Below are positions 34,573 to 43,807 of a stretch of DNA of 64,000 bases, one piece after another. How positions within the stretch are numbered: position 1 is the stretch's first letter; every line of letters starts with the position of its first letter. A program made the translations under genes and the position numbers. The stretch is from the NCBI RefSeq assembly GCF_029893355.1, contig NZ_JARZAI010000001.1:372001-436000 (forward strand), read 5' to 3'. Below the pieces are notes generated by a model, which did not search any database, was not told where the DNA came from, and worked only from the letters and a program-made list of their open reading frames with translations. The stretch is from Kitasatospora sp. MAA4 (GTDB taxonomy: Bacteria; Actinomycetota; Actinomycetes; Streptomycetales; Streptomycetaceae).

Positions 34573-35853
34573 TCAGATTCGGGCGTGGGTGGCGATGTCC
34601 GCGGTGAACTCGTCGATCATCGCCGGGGTCACCGTCGGGCGGCAGCCGGCGATGGCGGCCAGGTAGTCGGCGGTGGTCGCGCCGGCGAACTCGGGGGCGC
34701 CGGGGAGCGGGCGGGCCAGGTCGCGTTCGAAGGCGCTCTGGGCGGCGCCGCGGGCGGCGTGCTCGATGTCGGCGGGGGTGAACAGCTCGCTGGCGCCGAC
34801 CAGGACGTCCAGGTCGACGTCCGGGCGGCCGGCCGCGTACCGGCGCCAGATCGCCGTGCGGGCGGCGGCGTCCGGGGTGCCGATCGGGACGAGGTAGTCG
34901 AACCGGCCCGGGCGCAGGAAGGCCGGGTCCAGCGAGCGCACCGAGTTGGTGGCGCAGACCAGCAGCCGTTCGTCCTGCTCGCGGAAGCCCGGGATGATCT
35001 TCAGTAGCTCGTTGGTGATCCCGTGCGCCGCGCTGTCCGGCCGGTCACCGCGGACGGCGGCGATCTCCTCGACCTCGTCGATGAAGACCAGCACCCGTTC
35101 CAGCGCGCCGATCCGGGCGAACGCCTCGCGCAGCGCCGCCGCAAGGTTGCCCTGGTCGGCCAGCCGGGAGGGCAGCAGTTCGACGAACGGCCAGCCCAGC
35201 CGGGAGGCGATGGCCCGGGCGAAGGTGGTCTTGCCGGTGCCCGGCGGCCCGAACAGGGCGATCGCGCGCGGCGGTTGCACGCCGTGCCGGGCGGCCAGCT
35301 CGGGTTCGGCCAGCGGGAGGACGATCCGACGCTCGATCAGGCTCTTCTCCGCCTCCATCCCGGCCACCTTGTCCCACAGGTCGCCGGGCAGCAGCCGGCC
35401 GCCGAGCTCCTCCAGCAGGTCCACCGACGGTCCGGCGGCGGGCTCGGTCTTCTCGAAGTACGCGGCGGCCGGGCGCCGGGTGTAGCCCGCGTTGTGCAGG
35501 CCCTCGCCGAGCAGCTCCTCCTCGGGCAGCACATACGCGATCCGGCGCACCCGCAGCGCCACCAGCCGCCGTTCCAGCTCGCGCAGCAGCGCGCTCGCCA
35601 CACCGAGGCCGCGCCAGCCGGGCGCGATCGCGATCCGCATCACCCAGGCCCTCTCACCTGCCGTGCAGGCCAGCGCCGCGCCGATCGCCGCGCCGTCGTG
35701 CACGGCCACCACCGCCGGCTGGCGGCCCGTCAGCGCACCGATGCACTCGGCCAGCGAGAACACCGACTCCTGGCCGAGTTCGGCCGTGGTGTCGATCAGG
35801 TGCACGACGGTGGCGAGATCGTCCTCGCGGTAGTCGTGGATCAGCCAGTTCAT
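34573..35853 (-). CDS. GNAT acetyltransferase - AAA+ ATPase fusion
   Basis: A 426-residue two-domain protein. Residues 1-150 form a GNAT domain (HDYREDDLATVVHLIDTT, VMRIAIAPGWRGLGVASALL as the acetyl-CoA loop). Residues 185-420 form an AAA+ ATPase of the CDC48/FtsH class: Walker A FGPPGTGKTTFARAIA, Walker B VLVFIDEVEEIA, sensor 1 LLVCATNSV, arginine finger in FLRPGRFDYLVPIGTP, and a helical lid (LFTPADIEHAARG). ATG at 35853 with GAGGGG 8 nt upstream. The fusion suggests ATP-driven remodelling coupled to acetylation of a protein; targets are unknown. Confidence 0.9.
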   Translation of the reverse strand: MNWLIHDYREDDLATVVHLIDTTAELGQESVFSLAECIGALTGRQPAVVAVHDGAAIGAALACTAGERAWVMRIAIAPGWRGLGVASALLRELERRLVALRVRRIAYVLPEEELLGEGLHNAGYTRRPAAAYFEKTEPAAGPSVDLLEELGGRLLPGDLWDKVAGMEAEKSLIERRIVLPLAEPELAARHGVQPPRAIALFGPPGTGKTTFARAIASRLGWPFVELLPSRLADQGNLAAALREAFARIGALERVLVFIDEVEEIAAVRGDRPDSAAHGITNELLKIIPGFREQDERLLVCATNSVRSLDPAFLRPGRFDYLVPIGTPDAAARTAIWRRYAAGRPDVDLDVLVGASELFTPADIEHAARGAAQSAFERDLARPLPGAPEFAGATTADYLAAIAGCRPTVTPAMIDEFTADIATHARI

Positions 35854-35972
35854 GGGTACCGCCCCTCGCAGCTCGTGGGCCGAGGCTAGGGCGGGCCGGC
35901 GTGCGGGGGCGTCCGCCGGGACGGACAAGGCGGTGGGCGAAACCGGACGGTCCGGCGCTGGCGCGGCGGCTG

Positions 35973-36659
35973 TCAGCCCGCCCGCAGCGCGGTGAGGTGG
36001 GCGAAGACCACGACATTGGCGGTGTAGTCGTTCTTCTTGTGGTCGTACGTGCCGCCGCAGGTGATCAGGCGGAGCTGGGCGTCCTGGGTGGCGCCGTAGA
36101 CCCTGTCGTCCGGGAACTTGTTCTTGGGATAGGCCTCGGCGCTGTCGACGGTGAACTCGGCGGTGACGCCGTCGTCGCGCGCGATGTCGACCTTGCTGCC
36201 CGCGGGCAGGGCGCTCAGGTTCCAGAAGACGGCCGGGGAGGTCTTGGTGTCCACGTGCCCCAGGACCAGCGCGGGGCCGCGGTTGCCGGGCACCGTGCCG
36301 CCGCGGTACCAGCCGACCAGGTTGGTGTCGTCGGGCGGCGGTGCGTTGAGGGCGCCGTCGGCGCCCAGGTCGAGGGCGGTGAAGGGCGCGTTCACCCCGA
36401 TCGCGGGGATGGTCAGCCGGACGGGGTGTGCTGCGGTGGCGACCGGGGCGTGTGGCTTGGCGCTGGCACCCGGGGTCGGGAGGCCGGCCAGCGGCGGGTG
36501 GGCGGCGGCGGGCTGGGGCGGCAGCGCGGTGGCGTCGTCCAGTGACTGGTGGATCATGAAAAGGCCGAGCAGGCAGGCGCCGATGGCCCCGTAGAGCACC
36601 CGGCGCCGCTGACGGCTCATCGCGGTCGAATCGCTGGTCGGCGGTGGTGTCTTGGCCAT
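35973..36659 (-). CDS. Class F sortase
   Basis: A 228-residue membrane-anchored transpeptidase. One N-terminal membrane helix (VLYGAIGACLLGLFMIHQ), a Pro/Ala-rich linker, then the sortase barrel: RLTIPAIGVNAPFTALDLG, GTVPGNRGPALVLGHVDT with the catalytic His, and RLITCGGTYDHKKNDY with the catalytic Cys. The Arg is likely in the last strands. Class F (sometimes grouped with E) sortases are typical of actinobacteria. The upstream gene on the same strand encodes a plausible cell-surface substrate, 100 bp apart and probably co-transcribed. Confidence 0.92.
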   Translation of the reverse strand: MAKTPPPTSDSTAMSRQRRRVLYGAIGACLLGLFMIHQSLDDATALPPQPAAAHPPLAGLPTPGASAKPHAPVATAAHPVRLTIPAIGVNAPFTALDLGADGALNAPPPDDTNLVGWYRGGTVPGNRGPALVLGHVDTKTSPAVFWNLSALPAGSKVDIARDDGVTAEFTVDSAEAYPKNKFPDDRVYGATQDAQLRLITCGGTYDHKKNDYTANVVVFAHLTALRAG

Positions 36660-36759
36660 CGGGCGCCTCTCTCAGTGCGGTGTGGTGGGGGAGTGGGTGC
36701 GCCCCGCGCGGCGCGCCTCCGTCAGGAGGGCACTGCGCGGGGCGGGCGAGGGGCGGGGG

Positions 36760-37185
36760 TCAGGCCGCGACGCCGGCGGCCGGCTTGCGGCGGCGCAGCG
36801 CGACCGCGCCCACGGCGATGCCGCCGACCAGCAGCGCGGAGCCGGTGGCCAGTCCGCCGGTGCCCAGCGCGGCGAAGCCGCCGCCGGTGTGCACGGCGCC
36901 GTGCGGGCTCTTGTCGCCCTCCCAGGCCTCCTTGGACTCCTTGCCCTCCCCGCCCTTCGACTCCCCGCCCTTCGACTCGTCGGCCTTCTTGTCATCGGCC
37001 TTCTTGGAGTCGTCCCACTTCTTGTCGTCGGCCTTCTTGTCGTCGACCTTCTTGTCCTCCGTGGTCGGCGCGGTGACCGCGCCGGTCTTGGTACTCGGGT
37101 CGACATCGGCGTGGGCCATCGGGGCGGCCATACTCAGGGCAGCGGCGGTGAGAGCGGCAGCGGCAAGGTGGTGTACACGACGCAT
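36760..37185 (-). CDS. Secreted Lys/Asp-rich surface protein, possible sortase substrate
   Basis: A 141-residue precursor. Sec signal peptide (AAAALTAAALSMAAPMAHA), then about 65 charged residues built from degenerate KKADDKK/ESKGG repeats, probably an extended wall-spanning stalk. A Gly-rich hydrophobic segment (ALLVGGIAVGAVALRRRKP) follows, with a positive tail typical of a cell-wall sorting signal. No LPxTG is present; HTGGG just before the hydrophobic stretch is the nearest candidate recognition site. AAAGGA lies 9 nt before the ATG. The sortase gene follows on the same strand. Confidence 0.8.
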   Translation of the reverse strand: MRRVHHLAAAALTAAALSMAAPMAHADVDPSTKTGAVTAPTTEDKKVDDKKADDKKWDDSKKADDKKADESKGGESKGGEGKESKEAWEGDKSPHGAVHTGGGFAALGTGGLATGSALLVGGIAVGAVALRRRKPAAGVAA

Positions 37186-37390
37186 GAGGGTGAGTCCTTT
37201 CGGTGGGCGCTCCGCGGAGGGCGACGGATCGTCAGCCTGAGGGGATCCAGGGGCGCTCCACCCACACTCCGTCGCACACCGTGGTGACGCGACTTCGGAT
37301 CGTGCAAACGCGTGACGCTGCGCAGTGGAAAGTCGGTGCCGTCGGTGTGCCGCCGGGCGGACGCCGGAGGCGTGTGTCATGCTCGTAAAA

Positions 37391-37410
37391 TTTGACGGCA
37401 CAGCGTCAAA
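37391..37410. promoter_or_regulatory. Perfect inverted repeat upstream of the S15 peptidase gene
   Basis: TTTGACG - 6 nt - CGTCAAA, 40 bp before the start at 37450. It is in an AT-rich spot (GTAAAATTTGACGG) and could be a repressor operator overlapping the promoter; TTTGACG also contains a TTGAC -35-like core. Confidence 0.45.
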
Positions 37411-37449
37411 ACTCTTCTGGCGACCGCCCCGGCCGCCTACCGTCGTGGC

Positions 37450-39375
37450 GTGATGACTCAACGATCCCGCTGCTTAGCGGTCCTCGCCGCCCTCCTGCTG
37501 GCCTTCGCCGCCGCCCTGGTCGCCCCCGCGACCGCCGCTCCGGCGAACGCCGTCCAGCACGGCGCCAGTCAGCCCGTCTACTCCTACGCCAACGCCATCC
37601 GGGAGACCGTCTGGGTCGACACCGGCCTCGACAACGACGGCAGTTCAGGCACCGACCGGGTCGCCGCCGACATCATCCGGCCCAGCGAACCGGCCGCGGC
37701 CGGCCAGAAGATCCCCGTGATCATGGACGCCAGCCCGTACTACTCCTGCTGCGGACGCGGCAACGAGAGCCAGCTCAAGACCTACGACGCCAACGGCAAC
37801 CCGGTGCAGTTCCCGCTCTACTACGACAACTACTTCGTGCCGCGCGGCTACGCCGTGGTGCTGGTCGACCTGGCCGGCACCAACCGTTCGCAGGGCTGCG
37901 TGGACGTCGGCGGTCCCGCCGACGTCACCTCGGCCAAGGCGGTGGTCGACTGGCTGAACGGCCGCGCCCACGGCTACAGCTCCGTCACCGGCGGCAGCCT
38001 CGTCAGCCCCACCTGGACCAACGGCTCGGTCGGCATGATCGGCAAGTCCTGGGACGGCACGATCGCCAACGGCGTCGCCGCGACCGGCGTTCAGGGCCTG
38101 AAGACCATCGTGCCGATCTCCGCGATCAGCTCCTGGTACGACTACTACCGCTCGGACGGCGCCGCGCTCTACAGCGGCACCCCCGCCGACCTGGCCTCGG
38201 AGGTGGAGAGCTCGAACGCCGCGCCGAACTGCTCGACGGTGCAGAGCCAGCTCGCCGCGGGGTCGCCGTCCAACGGCAACTGGAGCCCGCTCTGGCAGGC
38301 GCGCGACTACGTCGCCTCAGCAGCCAGTGTCAGGGCCAGCGTCTTCGTGGTGCACGGGATGGAGGATCTCAACGTCCGCGACATCAACTTCTCGCAGTGG
38401 TGGTCGGCGCTGGCCAGGACCGGCGTGGACCGCAAGATCTGGCTCTCCCAGACCGGCCACGTGGACCCCTTCGACTACCGGCGCAGCGCCTGGGTGGACA
38501 CCCTGCACGACTGGTTCGACCACTACCTGATGGGCGTCGACAACGGCATCCAGAGCGCTCCGGTGGCCGACATCGAGCGCGCCCCCGACCAGTGGACCCA
38601 GGAGCAGACCTGGCCCGCCCCCGGTACGGTCGCCACCACCCTGAACCTGACGCCCGGCGCGCTGACCGCGGGGACGGGCGGCGGCAGCGCGAGCTTCACC
38701 GACAACCCCTCGCTCGGCGAGGACAACTGGGCCTCCGAGGCCGACCAGTCGACCTCGGAGAAGACCGCGTTCAGCACCGGCGCGCTCACCCAGCCGCTGC
38801 AGATGTCGGGCCAGGGCTCGATCACCCTGAAGGTCACGCCGTCCACGAAGAGCGCGCACCTGAGTGCTGTGCTGGTCGACCTCGGGCCGGCCACCATTCG
38901 CAACTACGAGGGCTCGGGCGAGGGCATCACCACGCTCGGCACCCGGTCCTGCTGGGGTGACAGCACGGCGGGCGACAGCGCCTGCTTCCTGGACACCGCG
39001 GCCGACACCGAGCAGGTGGGCTACACGATCTTCAGCCGGGGGTGGGCCGACCTCGGGCACTACGCCGGGCTGAACTCGGCCGCCACCATCACGCCGGGCA
39101 AGGCGTACACGATCACCTTCAACCTGGCCGGAACCGACCACGTGGTGCCCGCCGGGCACCGGCTGGCCCTGATCGTGGCCGGGACCGACAACGGGTTGCT
39201 CAACCCGGCGTCCACCAGGCCGAAGGTGACCATCGACCTGGCGCACTCCTCGCTCCAGCTGCCGCTGGTGGGCGGCGCGGGGCAGCTGCCGGCGGGCGGT
39301 GGGCACGCCGGTGGTGCGATGCTGCCCGGACTGACGGTTCGTCAGGCTCCGGCGGAGCGCGACTCGTTCCGGTAG
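37450..39375 (+). CDS. Secreted X-Pro dipeptidyl-peptidase / CocE-like S15 hydrolase
   Basis: A 641-residue secreted serine hydrolase. The signal peptide (AVLAALLLAFAAALVAPATA) is followed by an alpha/beta-hydrolase core: YVPRG-like FVPRGYAVVLVDLAGT, nucleophile in GMIGKSWDGTIANG (GxSxxG), Asp in VHGMEDLNVRD, His in TGHVDPFDY. The C-terminal jelly-roll domain (SFTDNPSLGEDNW onward, AGHRLALIVAGTDN) is the X-Pro peptidase/CocE C-terminal module. Start is GTG 37450 or ATG 37453, 3 nt apart. It likely releases Xaa-Pro dipeptides from extracellular peptides; an esterase is the alternative. Preceded by the inverted repeat at 37391. Confidence 0.93.
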   Translation: MMTQRSRCLAVLAALLLAFAAALVAPATAAPANAVQHGASQPVYSYANAIRETVWVDTGLDNDGSSGTDRVAADIIRPSEPAAAGQKIPVIMDASPYYSCCGRGNESQLKTYDANGNPVQFPLYYDNYFVPRGYAVVLVDLAGTNRSQGCVDVGGPADVTSAKAVVDWLNGRAHGYSSVTGGSLVSPTWTNGSVGMIGKSWDGTIANGVAATGVQGLKTIVPISAISSWYDYYRSDGAALYSGTPADLASEVESSNAAPNCSTVQSQLAAGSPSNGNWSPLWQARDYVASAASVRASVFVVHGMEDLNVRDINFSQWWSALARTGVDRKIWLSQTGHVDPFDYRRSAWVDTLHDWFDHYLMGVDNGIQSAPVADIERAPDQWTQEQTWPAPGTVATTLNLTPGALTAGTGGGSASFTDNPSLGEDNWASEADQSTSEKTAFSTGALTQPLQMSGQGSITLKVTPSTKSAHLSAVLVDLGPATIRNYEGSGEGITTLGTRSCWGDSTAGDSACFLDTAADTEQVGYTIFSRGWADLGHYAGLNSAATITPGKAYTITFNLAGTDHVVPAGHRLALIVAGTDNGLLNPASTRPKVTIDLAHSSLQLPLVGGAGQLPAGGGHAGGAMLPGLTVRQAPAERDSFR

Positions 39376-39378
39376 GAC

Positions 39379-39411
39379 TCGGCCGGGCCCGGTTTCCCCG
39401 GGCCCGGCCGA
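39379..39411. terminator. Bidirectional terminator
   Basis: Perfect 14-bp stem (TCGGCCGGGCCCGG / CCGGGCCCGGCCGA) with loop TTTCC, between the peptidase gene and the convergent ferredoxin gene. Confidence 0.8.
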
Positions 39412-39417
39412 CCGGGT

Positions 39418-39663
39418 TCACCAGTCCGGGGCGATCCGTTCCCCGGTGTCCAGGCGGTGGACGGCCAGCGCCTCCACCGGGCAGAGTTCGGCCGCCTCGG
39501 TGACCGCCTCGCGATCGGTGGTGGCGGGCCGCAGGGCGCGGGCGCGGCCGTCCGGGCCGAGGGCCAGGTCCGCCGGTGCGGTGCCGGCGCAGAGACCGGT
39601 GCCCACGCAGCGGTCGCGGTCGACCCGGACGACCAGGGCGGGTGCGGTGCCTTGACGGTTCAT
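39418..39663 (-). CDS. Ferredoxin of the P450-partner type
   Basis: An 81-residue ferredoxin with DRDRCVGTGLCAGTAPADLA and a final ELCPVEALAVH. The cluster ligands visible are Cys-x5-Cys in the first motif and the late CP; the middle Cys of a [4Fe-4S] motif is replaced, which fits a [3Fe-4S] ferredoxin such as those that reduce actinobacterial P450s. The ATG at 39663 lies 4 nt after the P450 stop, so it is translationally coupled. Confidence 0.92.
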   Translation of the reverse strand: MNRQGTAPALVVRVDRDRCVGTGLCAGTAPADLALGPDGRARALRPATTDREAVTEAAELCPVEALAVHRLDTGERIAPDW

Positions 39664-39667
39664 CGCG

Positions 39668-40882
39668 TTACCAGCCGACCGGCAGGACGAGCGGGCTGCG
39701 GGTGAGCAGCCCGCGGCGCCACTCGATGGACTCGGGGTCGACCTCCAGCCGCAGGCCCGGCAGCCGGCGGGACAGCCGGTGCAGGGCCAACTCCAGCTCC
39801 ATCCGGGCCAGCCAGGCGCCCAGGCAGTGGTGCGGACCGGCGCCGAAGGTGAGGCTGGGCGTCGGCAGCGGCGCGAAGAGGTCCCGGCCGCCCTGCCCGC
39901 CGTAGACCGCCGGGTCCAGGTTGGCGGGCCTGGTGTCGGCGGCCACCACGCTGCCCGCGGGGATCGTGACGCCACCGATCTCCACGTCCTCCACGGCCCG
40001 GCGCAGCAGCCCGGGCAGCATCTCGCTGTCGCCGAGCGGGACGGTGCGCAGCAGTTGCTCGGCCGCGGCCGCCGCGGCCTCCTCGCCGGTGCCGATCCGC
40101 TGCCAGTCCTCGCGGGCCTCGGCCTCGCCGAGCAGGTAGACCAGCGCGTTGCCCAGCGAGGTCATCGTGGTCTCGTGCCCGGCCACCACCAACCCGCAGA
40201 CCAGGGATATCAGTTGGCCCTCGGTCACCTCGCCGTCCTGGTCGCAGGCCTGCACCAGGCTGCTGACCAGGTCGTCGCCGGGGGCGCGCCGCCGCTCGGT
40301 CACCAGGGCGGCCGCGAACATCCCGAACTCCAGCATCGCCTCCTGCACCTGCTCTGCGGAGTACGCGGCGGCCGACAGCGCGTGGTCGCTCCAGTGGCCC
40401 AGCCGCTTGAGGTCCAGGCCGTCCAGTCCCATCAGCCGGCTGATCACCGCGACCGGCAGCGGACGGGTGAACGAGGCGACCAGGTCGGTGGGTTGGCCGC
40501 CGTCGGTCAGGTCGTCCAGCAGGCCGTCCACCACCGAGGCCACCCAGGGGCGCCAGCGTGCGATGGCCCGGGGGGTGAAGGCGCGCTGCACGGTGCGGCG
40601 CAGCCGCTGGTGCTCGATGCCGTCCAGGTTGAGCAGGCCGTCCGGGTCGTCGAGCAGGTTCGGATAGGGCGTCAGCGGGGGAGCGTCGGGGCCGTACAGC
40701 GAGGTCCGGTTGAGGCGGGGGTCGGTGAGCACCTGGCGGACGTCCGCGTGGCGGCGCACCACCCAGACGGGCGTGCCGGTCACCAGCGTGGCGAGCACCG
40801 GCGGTCCGGGGGTGGTGAATTGCAGGCAGTGCATCGGGATGAGCGCGGGTGCGGCGGTCGTGTCTTCGGCGTCGAGGGACAT
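39668..40882 (-). CDS. Cytochrome P450
   Basis: A 404-residue soluble class I P450. I-helix oxygen-activation motif GLVVAGHETTMTSLG, K-helix ExxR in EQLLRTVP, haem loop FGAGPHHCLGAWLARMELEL with the axial Cys. GIEHQRLRRTVQRAFTPR in the C-helix. Probably hydroxylates a small secondary metabolite; no other biosynthetic genes are adjacent. ATG at 40882 with AGGAGG 5 nt upstream. Followed by its ferredoxin gene. Divergent from the ABC transporter operon (273-bp gap with no clear promoter hexamers). Confidence 0.95.
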   Translation of the reverse strand: MSLDAEDTTAAPALIPMHCLQFTTPGPPVLATLVTGTPVWVVRRHADVRQVLTDPRLNRTSLYGPDAPPLTPYPNLLDDPDGLLNLDGIEHQRLRRTVQRAFTPRAIARWRPWVASVVDGLLDDLTDGGQPTDLVASFTRPLPVAVISRLMGLDGLDLKRLGHWSDHALSAAAYSAEQVQEAMLEFGMFAAALVTERRRAPGDDLVSSLVQACDQDGEVTEGQLISLVCGLVVAGHETTMTSLGNALVYLLGEAEAREDWQRIGTGEEAAAAAAEQLLRTVPLGDSEMLPGLLRRAVEDVEIGGVTIPAGSVVAADTRPANLDPAVYGGQGGRDLFAPLPTPSLTFGAGPHHCLGAWLARMELELALHRLSRRLPGLRLEVDPESIEWRRGLLTRSPLVLPVGW

Positions 40883-41155
40883 CGATCCTCCTGGCGGTAG
40901 GCCGGGGCACCGCCGGCACGCGCGGTGCTCCTGATGCTACTGACGGTAAACGTCCTACGCCTGCTCAACCAGGGGGTGGAACAAGCCAAATGCTGCCTGC
41001 GGCTGTCGTTGCCTTGCCCATGCTGTCCCCCTGTTGCGGGCAGATGGCAGTTCGGCGGGCGGTCTTGACCGGTCCAGCCGATCACTCCAGAGTTCTGGTC
41101 ATGTCCCTGCCCGTTGTCGGGGGCGCAGAAGTCCCCCAGGTACGAGGAGTTGGGC

Positions 41156-42859
41156 ATGAGCAAGAGCAGGGCCGTCGCCGCGGCCGCCGGATTCGCGCTG
41201 CTGGCCGGGCTGGCCACGGCCTGCGGCGGTGGCGCGGCCAAGGGCTCGGCGACGGCTGCCTTCGACCCGGCCACCTGCCAGGGCGGAACGCTCACCGTGC
41301 TCGCCCAGCAGGGGCAGGGCAAGTTCGACCCGGCCGAGCTCTACACCTCCGGCGGGGGCAAGGTCCCGACCCTGGTGTTCCGCACGCTCACCACGCGCGA
41401 CCACACCACGGGCGGTCCGGACGGCGCCAAGGTGGTCCCCGACCTGGCCACCGACACCGGCGAGCCCAGCCAGGACGCCACGGTCTGGACCTACCACCTC
41501 AAGGCCGGGCTGAAGTTCGAGGACGGCACGCCGATCAGGTCGGCCGACGTCAAGTACGGCATCGAGCGCTCCTTCGCCCCGGAACTGCCGGGCGGGCCGC
41601 CGTATCTGCGGGACTGGCTGATCGGCGGCGAGCAGTACGCGGGCCCCTTCAAGGGCGCCGACCTGCCCTCCATCGAGACCCCCGACGACAGCACCGTCAT
41701 CTTCCGACTCACCAAGCCCGAGGGCGACTTCCCCTATCTGGCCACCGCCACCCAGTTCGCCCCGGTGCCCAGGGCCAAGGACACCGGCACGGACTACCAG
41801 AAGCACCCGATCTCCTCGGGACCGTACGTGGTGACCAGCAACGACAACGGCAAGTCCATGGTGCTGGAACGCAATCCGTACTGGACGCGGAGCATCGACG
41901 ACCAGCGCCTGGCCTGCCCCGACAAGATCGTCTACACCTCGGGGCTCGACTCGGCCGTGATCAACCAGCGGCTCGCCGCGAGCAGCGGCGACGACGCCCG
42001 CGCGGTCAGCGGCGACACCGACATCGACGCGGGCATCCTGGCCAGGCTGAACAGCGACGCCGAACTCAGGAGCCGGGTGACCACCGGCTACTTCGGCGCC
42101 ACCCAGTACCTGGCCTTCAACCCCACGGTGAAGCCCTTCGACAACCCCCTGGTGCGGCAGGCGATTTCGTATGCCGTCGACCGCCAGTCGGTGATCAACG
42201 CGGTCGGCGGCAGCGCGGTCGCCAAGCCCGCGACCACCTTCCTGCCCGACCAGCCGGCCTTCGGCTACACCCCCTACGACTACTTCCCGTCCGGGCCGAG
42301 CGGCGACCCCGCCAAGGCCAAGGAGCTGCTGGCGCAGGCGGGTTACCCGAACGGACTGAGCATCACGCTCAGCCACGCCACCAGTCAGACCGACATCGGT
42401 CCGGCGGTCGCCGCCGCGGTGCAGGAGGCGCTCGGCAAGGCCGGGATCACCGTCAAGCTGGACCCGTCCGCCGACGACGACTACGGAACCAGGACCCAAC
42501 TCCCCTCCAGCGAGCCCGGGTTCTTCATCAGCGGCTGGGGCGCCGACTGGCCCTCCGGCGGCCCCTTCCTGGCCCCGATCTTCGACGGCCGGCAGATCCT
42601 CACCGCCGGTGGCAACTTCAACTCCGCGCAGCTCAACGACCCGCAGGTGAACGCCGAGATCGACGCGGCCAACAAGCTCACCGACCCCGCCGCGGCGCAG
42701 CGGGCCTGGGGGCAGCTGGACGCCGAACTCGGCAAGCAGGCCTGGACGGTGCCGCTCTACCACCCGGTCTACAAGCGGCTGGTCGGCAAGGACGTCAAGA
42801 ACGCTTACGTCAGCCAGTGGAACGGCGTCTACGACCTGTCCCGGATCTCGGTCAAGTAG
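41156..42859 (+). CDS. Oligopeptide ABC transporter substrate-binding lipoprotein
   Basis: A 567-residue SBP_bac_5 lipoprotein: signal peptide and lipobox (LLAGLATAC), then LTVLAQQGQGKFDPAELYTS, the family core WTYHLKAGLKFEDGTPIRSA, HPISSGPYVV and FDNPLVRQAISYAVDRQSVI. ATG at 41156 with GAGGAG 6 nt upstream. Anchored outside the membrane, it captures peptides or nickel-type ligands and delivers them to the two permeases that follow. First gene of a four-gene operon with junctions of 0, -4 and -4 bp. Confidence 0.94.
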   Translation: MSKSRAVAAAAGFALLAGLATACGGGAAKGSATAAFDPATCQGGTLTVLAQQGQGKFDPAELYTSGGGKVPTLVFRTLTTRDHTTGGPDGAKVVPDLATDTGEPSQDATVWTYHLKAGLKFEDGTPIRSADVKYGIERSFAPELPGGPPYLRDWLIGGEQYAGPFKGADLPSIETPDDSTVIFRLTKPEGDFPYLATATQFAPVPRAKDTGTDYQKHPISSGPYVVTSNDNGKSMVLERNPYWTRSIDDQRLACPDKIVYTSGLDSAVINQRLAASSGDDARAVSGDTDIDAGILARLNSDAELRSRVTTGYFGATQYLAFNPTVKPFDNPLVRQAISYAVDRQSVINAVGGSAVAKPATTFLPDQPAFGYTPYDYFPSGPSGDPAKAKELLAQAGYPNGLSITLSHATSQTDIGPAVAAAVQEALGKAGITVKLDPSADDDYGTRTQLPSSEPGFFISGWGADWPSGGPFLAPIFDGRQILTAGGNFNSAQLNDPQVNAEIDAANKLTDPAAAQRAWGQLDAELGKQAWTVPLYHPVYKRLVGKDVKNAYVSQWNGVYDLSRISVK

Positions 42860-43807
42860 ATGCCGAGTTCAGCATCCAATCCAGTGTGGCGGCGGCTGCG
42901 CGCCGACCGGGCGGCGATGGCCGGTCTGGCGGTGGTCGTGCTGCTCCTGCTGCTGGCGGCCGCCGCGCCGCTGGTCACCGCGCTGGAGGGACAGAACCCG
43001 ACGGCCTTCCACAACGAACTGATCGACTCCGCCACCGGCGGCGTGCCGATCGGCCCGTTCGGCGGGGCGAGCGCCCGGCACTGGCTCGGCGTGGAGCCGG
43101 GTACCGGCCGCGACGTGCTGGCCCGGCTGGTCTACGGCGCGCAGGTCTCGCTCTCCGTCTCTCTCGGCGCCACCGTCGTGCAGGTCGCCCTCGGCACGCT
43201 GGTCGGGCTGGCCGCCGGGCTCGGCAACCGGCTCGCGGACACCGTGCTCAGCCGGACCATGGACCTGACCATCGCCTTCCCCGGCCTGGTCTTCGCCATC
43301 TCGCTGATGGCCGTGGTGCCGGGCTCGTTCCCGCGCCCGGTGCTGCTGATGCTGGTCCTCGGCGTGCTCGGCTGGGGCGGCACGGCCCGCTTGGTGCGCG
43401 GGCAGGCGCTCTCGCTGCGCTCGCTGGACCACGTCGCGGCCGCCCGGCTCAGCGGGGCGCGCTCCTGGCGCACCGCGCGGCGCGAGATCCTGCCCGGGCT
43501 GGCCGCGCCCGTGATCACCTACGCGGCGCTGCTGCTGCCCGGCAACGTCACCGCCGAGGCGGGCCTGTCCTTCCTCGGCGTCGGCGTCCGCCCGCCGACC
43601 GCCTCCTGGGGACAGATGCTCTCCGGCGCCACCACCTGGTACCAGGCCGACCCGACGTACGTCCTGCTGCCCGCCGGGCTGCTCTTCGCCACCGTGCTGG
43701 CCTTCACCCTGCTCGGCGAGGGGCTGCGCACCGCACTCGACCCGCGCGCCAAGTCCCGTCTGCGCAGGACGCGTTCTCGGCGTTCCCGGCAGGTGGCGTC
43801 GACGTGA
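42860..43807 (+). CDS. Oligopeptide ABC transporter permease (DppC-like)
   Basis: A 315-residue inner-membrane permease with an N-terminal OppC-type segment (WRRLRADRAAMAGLAVV), six membrane helices and the EAA loop (HVAAARLSGARSWRTARREI). ATG immediately follows the stop of the binding-protein gene. The DppC-like permease is encoded before the DppB-like one, the reverse of the common dpp order. The stop overlaps the next GTG by 4 nt. Confidence 0.93.
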   Translation: MPSSASNPVWRRLRADRAAMAGLAVVVLLLLLAAAAPLVTALEGQNPTAFHNELIDSATGGVPIGPFGGASARHWLGVEPGTGRDVLARLVYGAQVSLSVSLGATVVQVALGTLVGLAAGLGNRLADTVLSRTMDLTIAFPGLVFAISLMAVVPGSFPRPVLLMLVLGVLGWGGTARLVRGQALSLRSLDHVAAARLSGARSWRTARREILPGLAAPVITYAALLLPGNVTAEAGLSFLGVGVRPPTASWGQMLSGATTWYQADPTYVLLPAGLLFATVLAFTLLGEGLRTALDPRAKSRLRRTRSRRSRQVAST

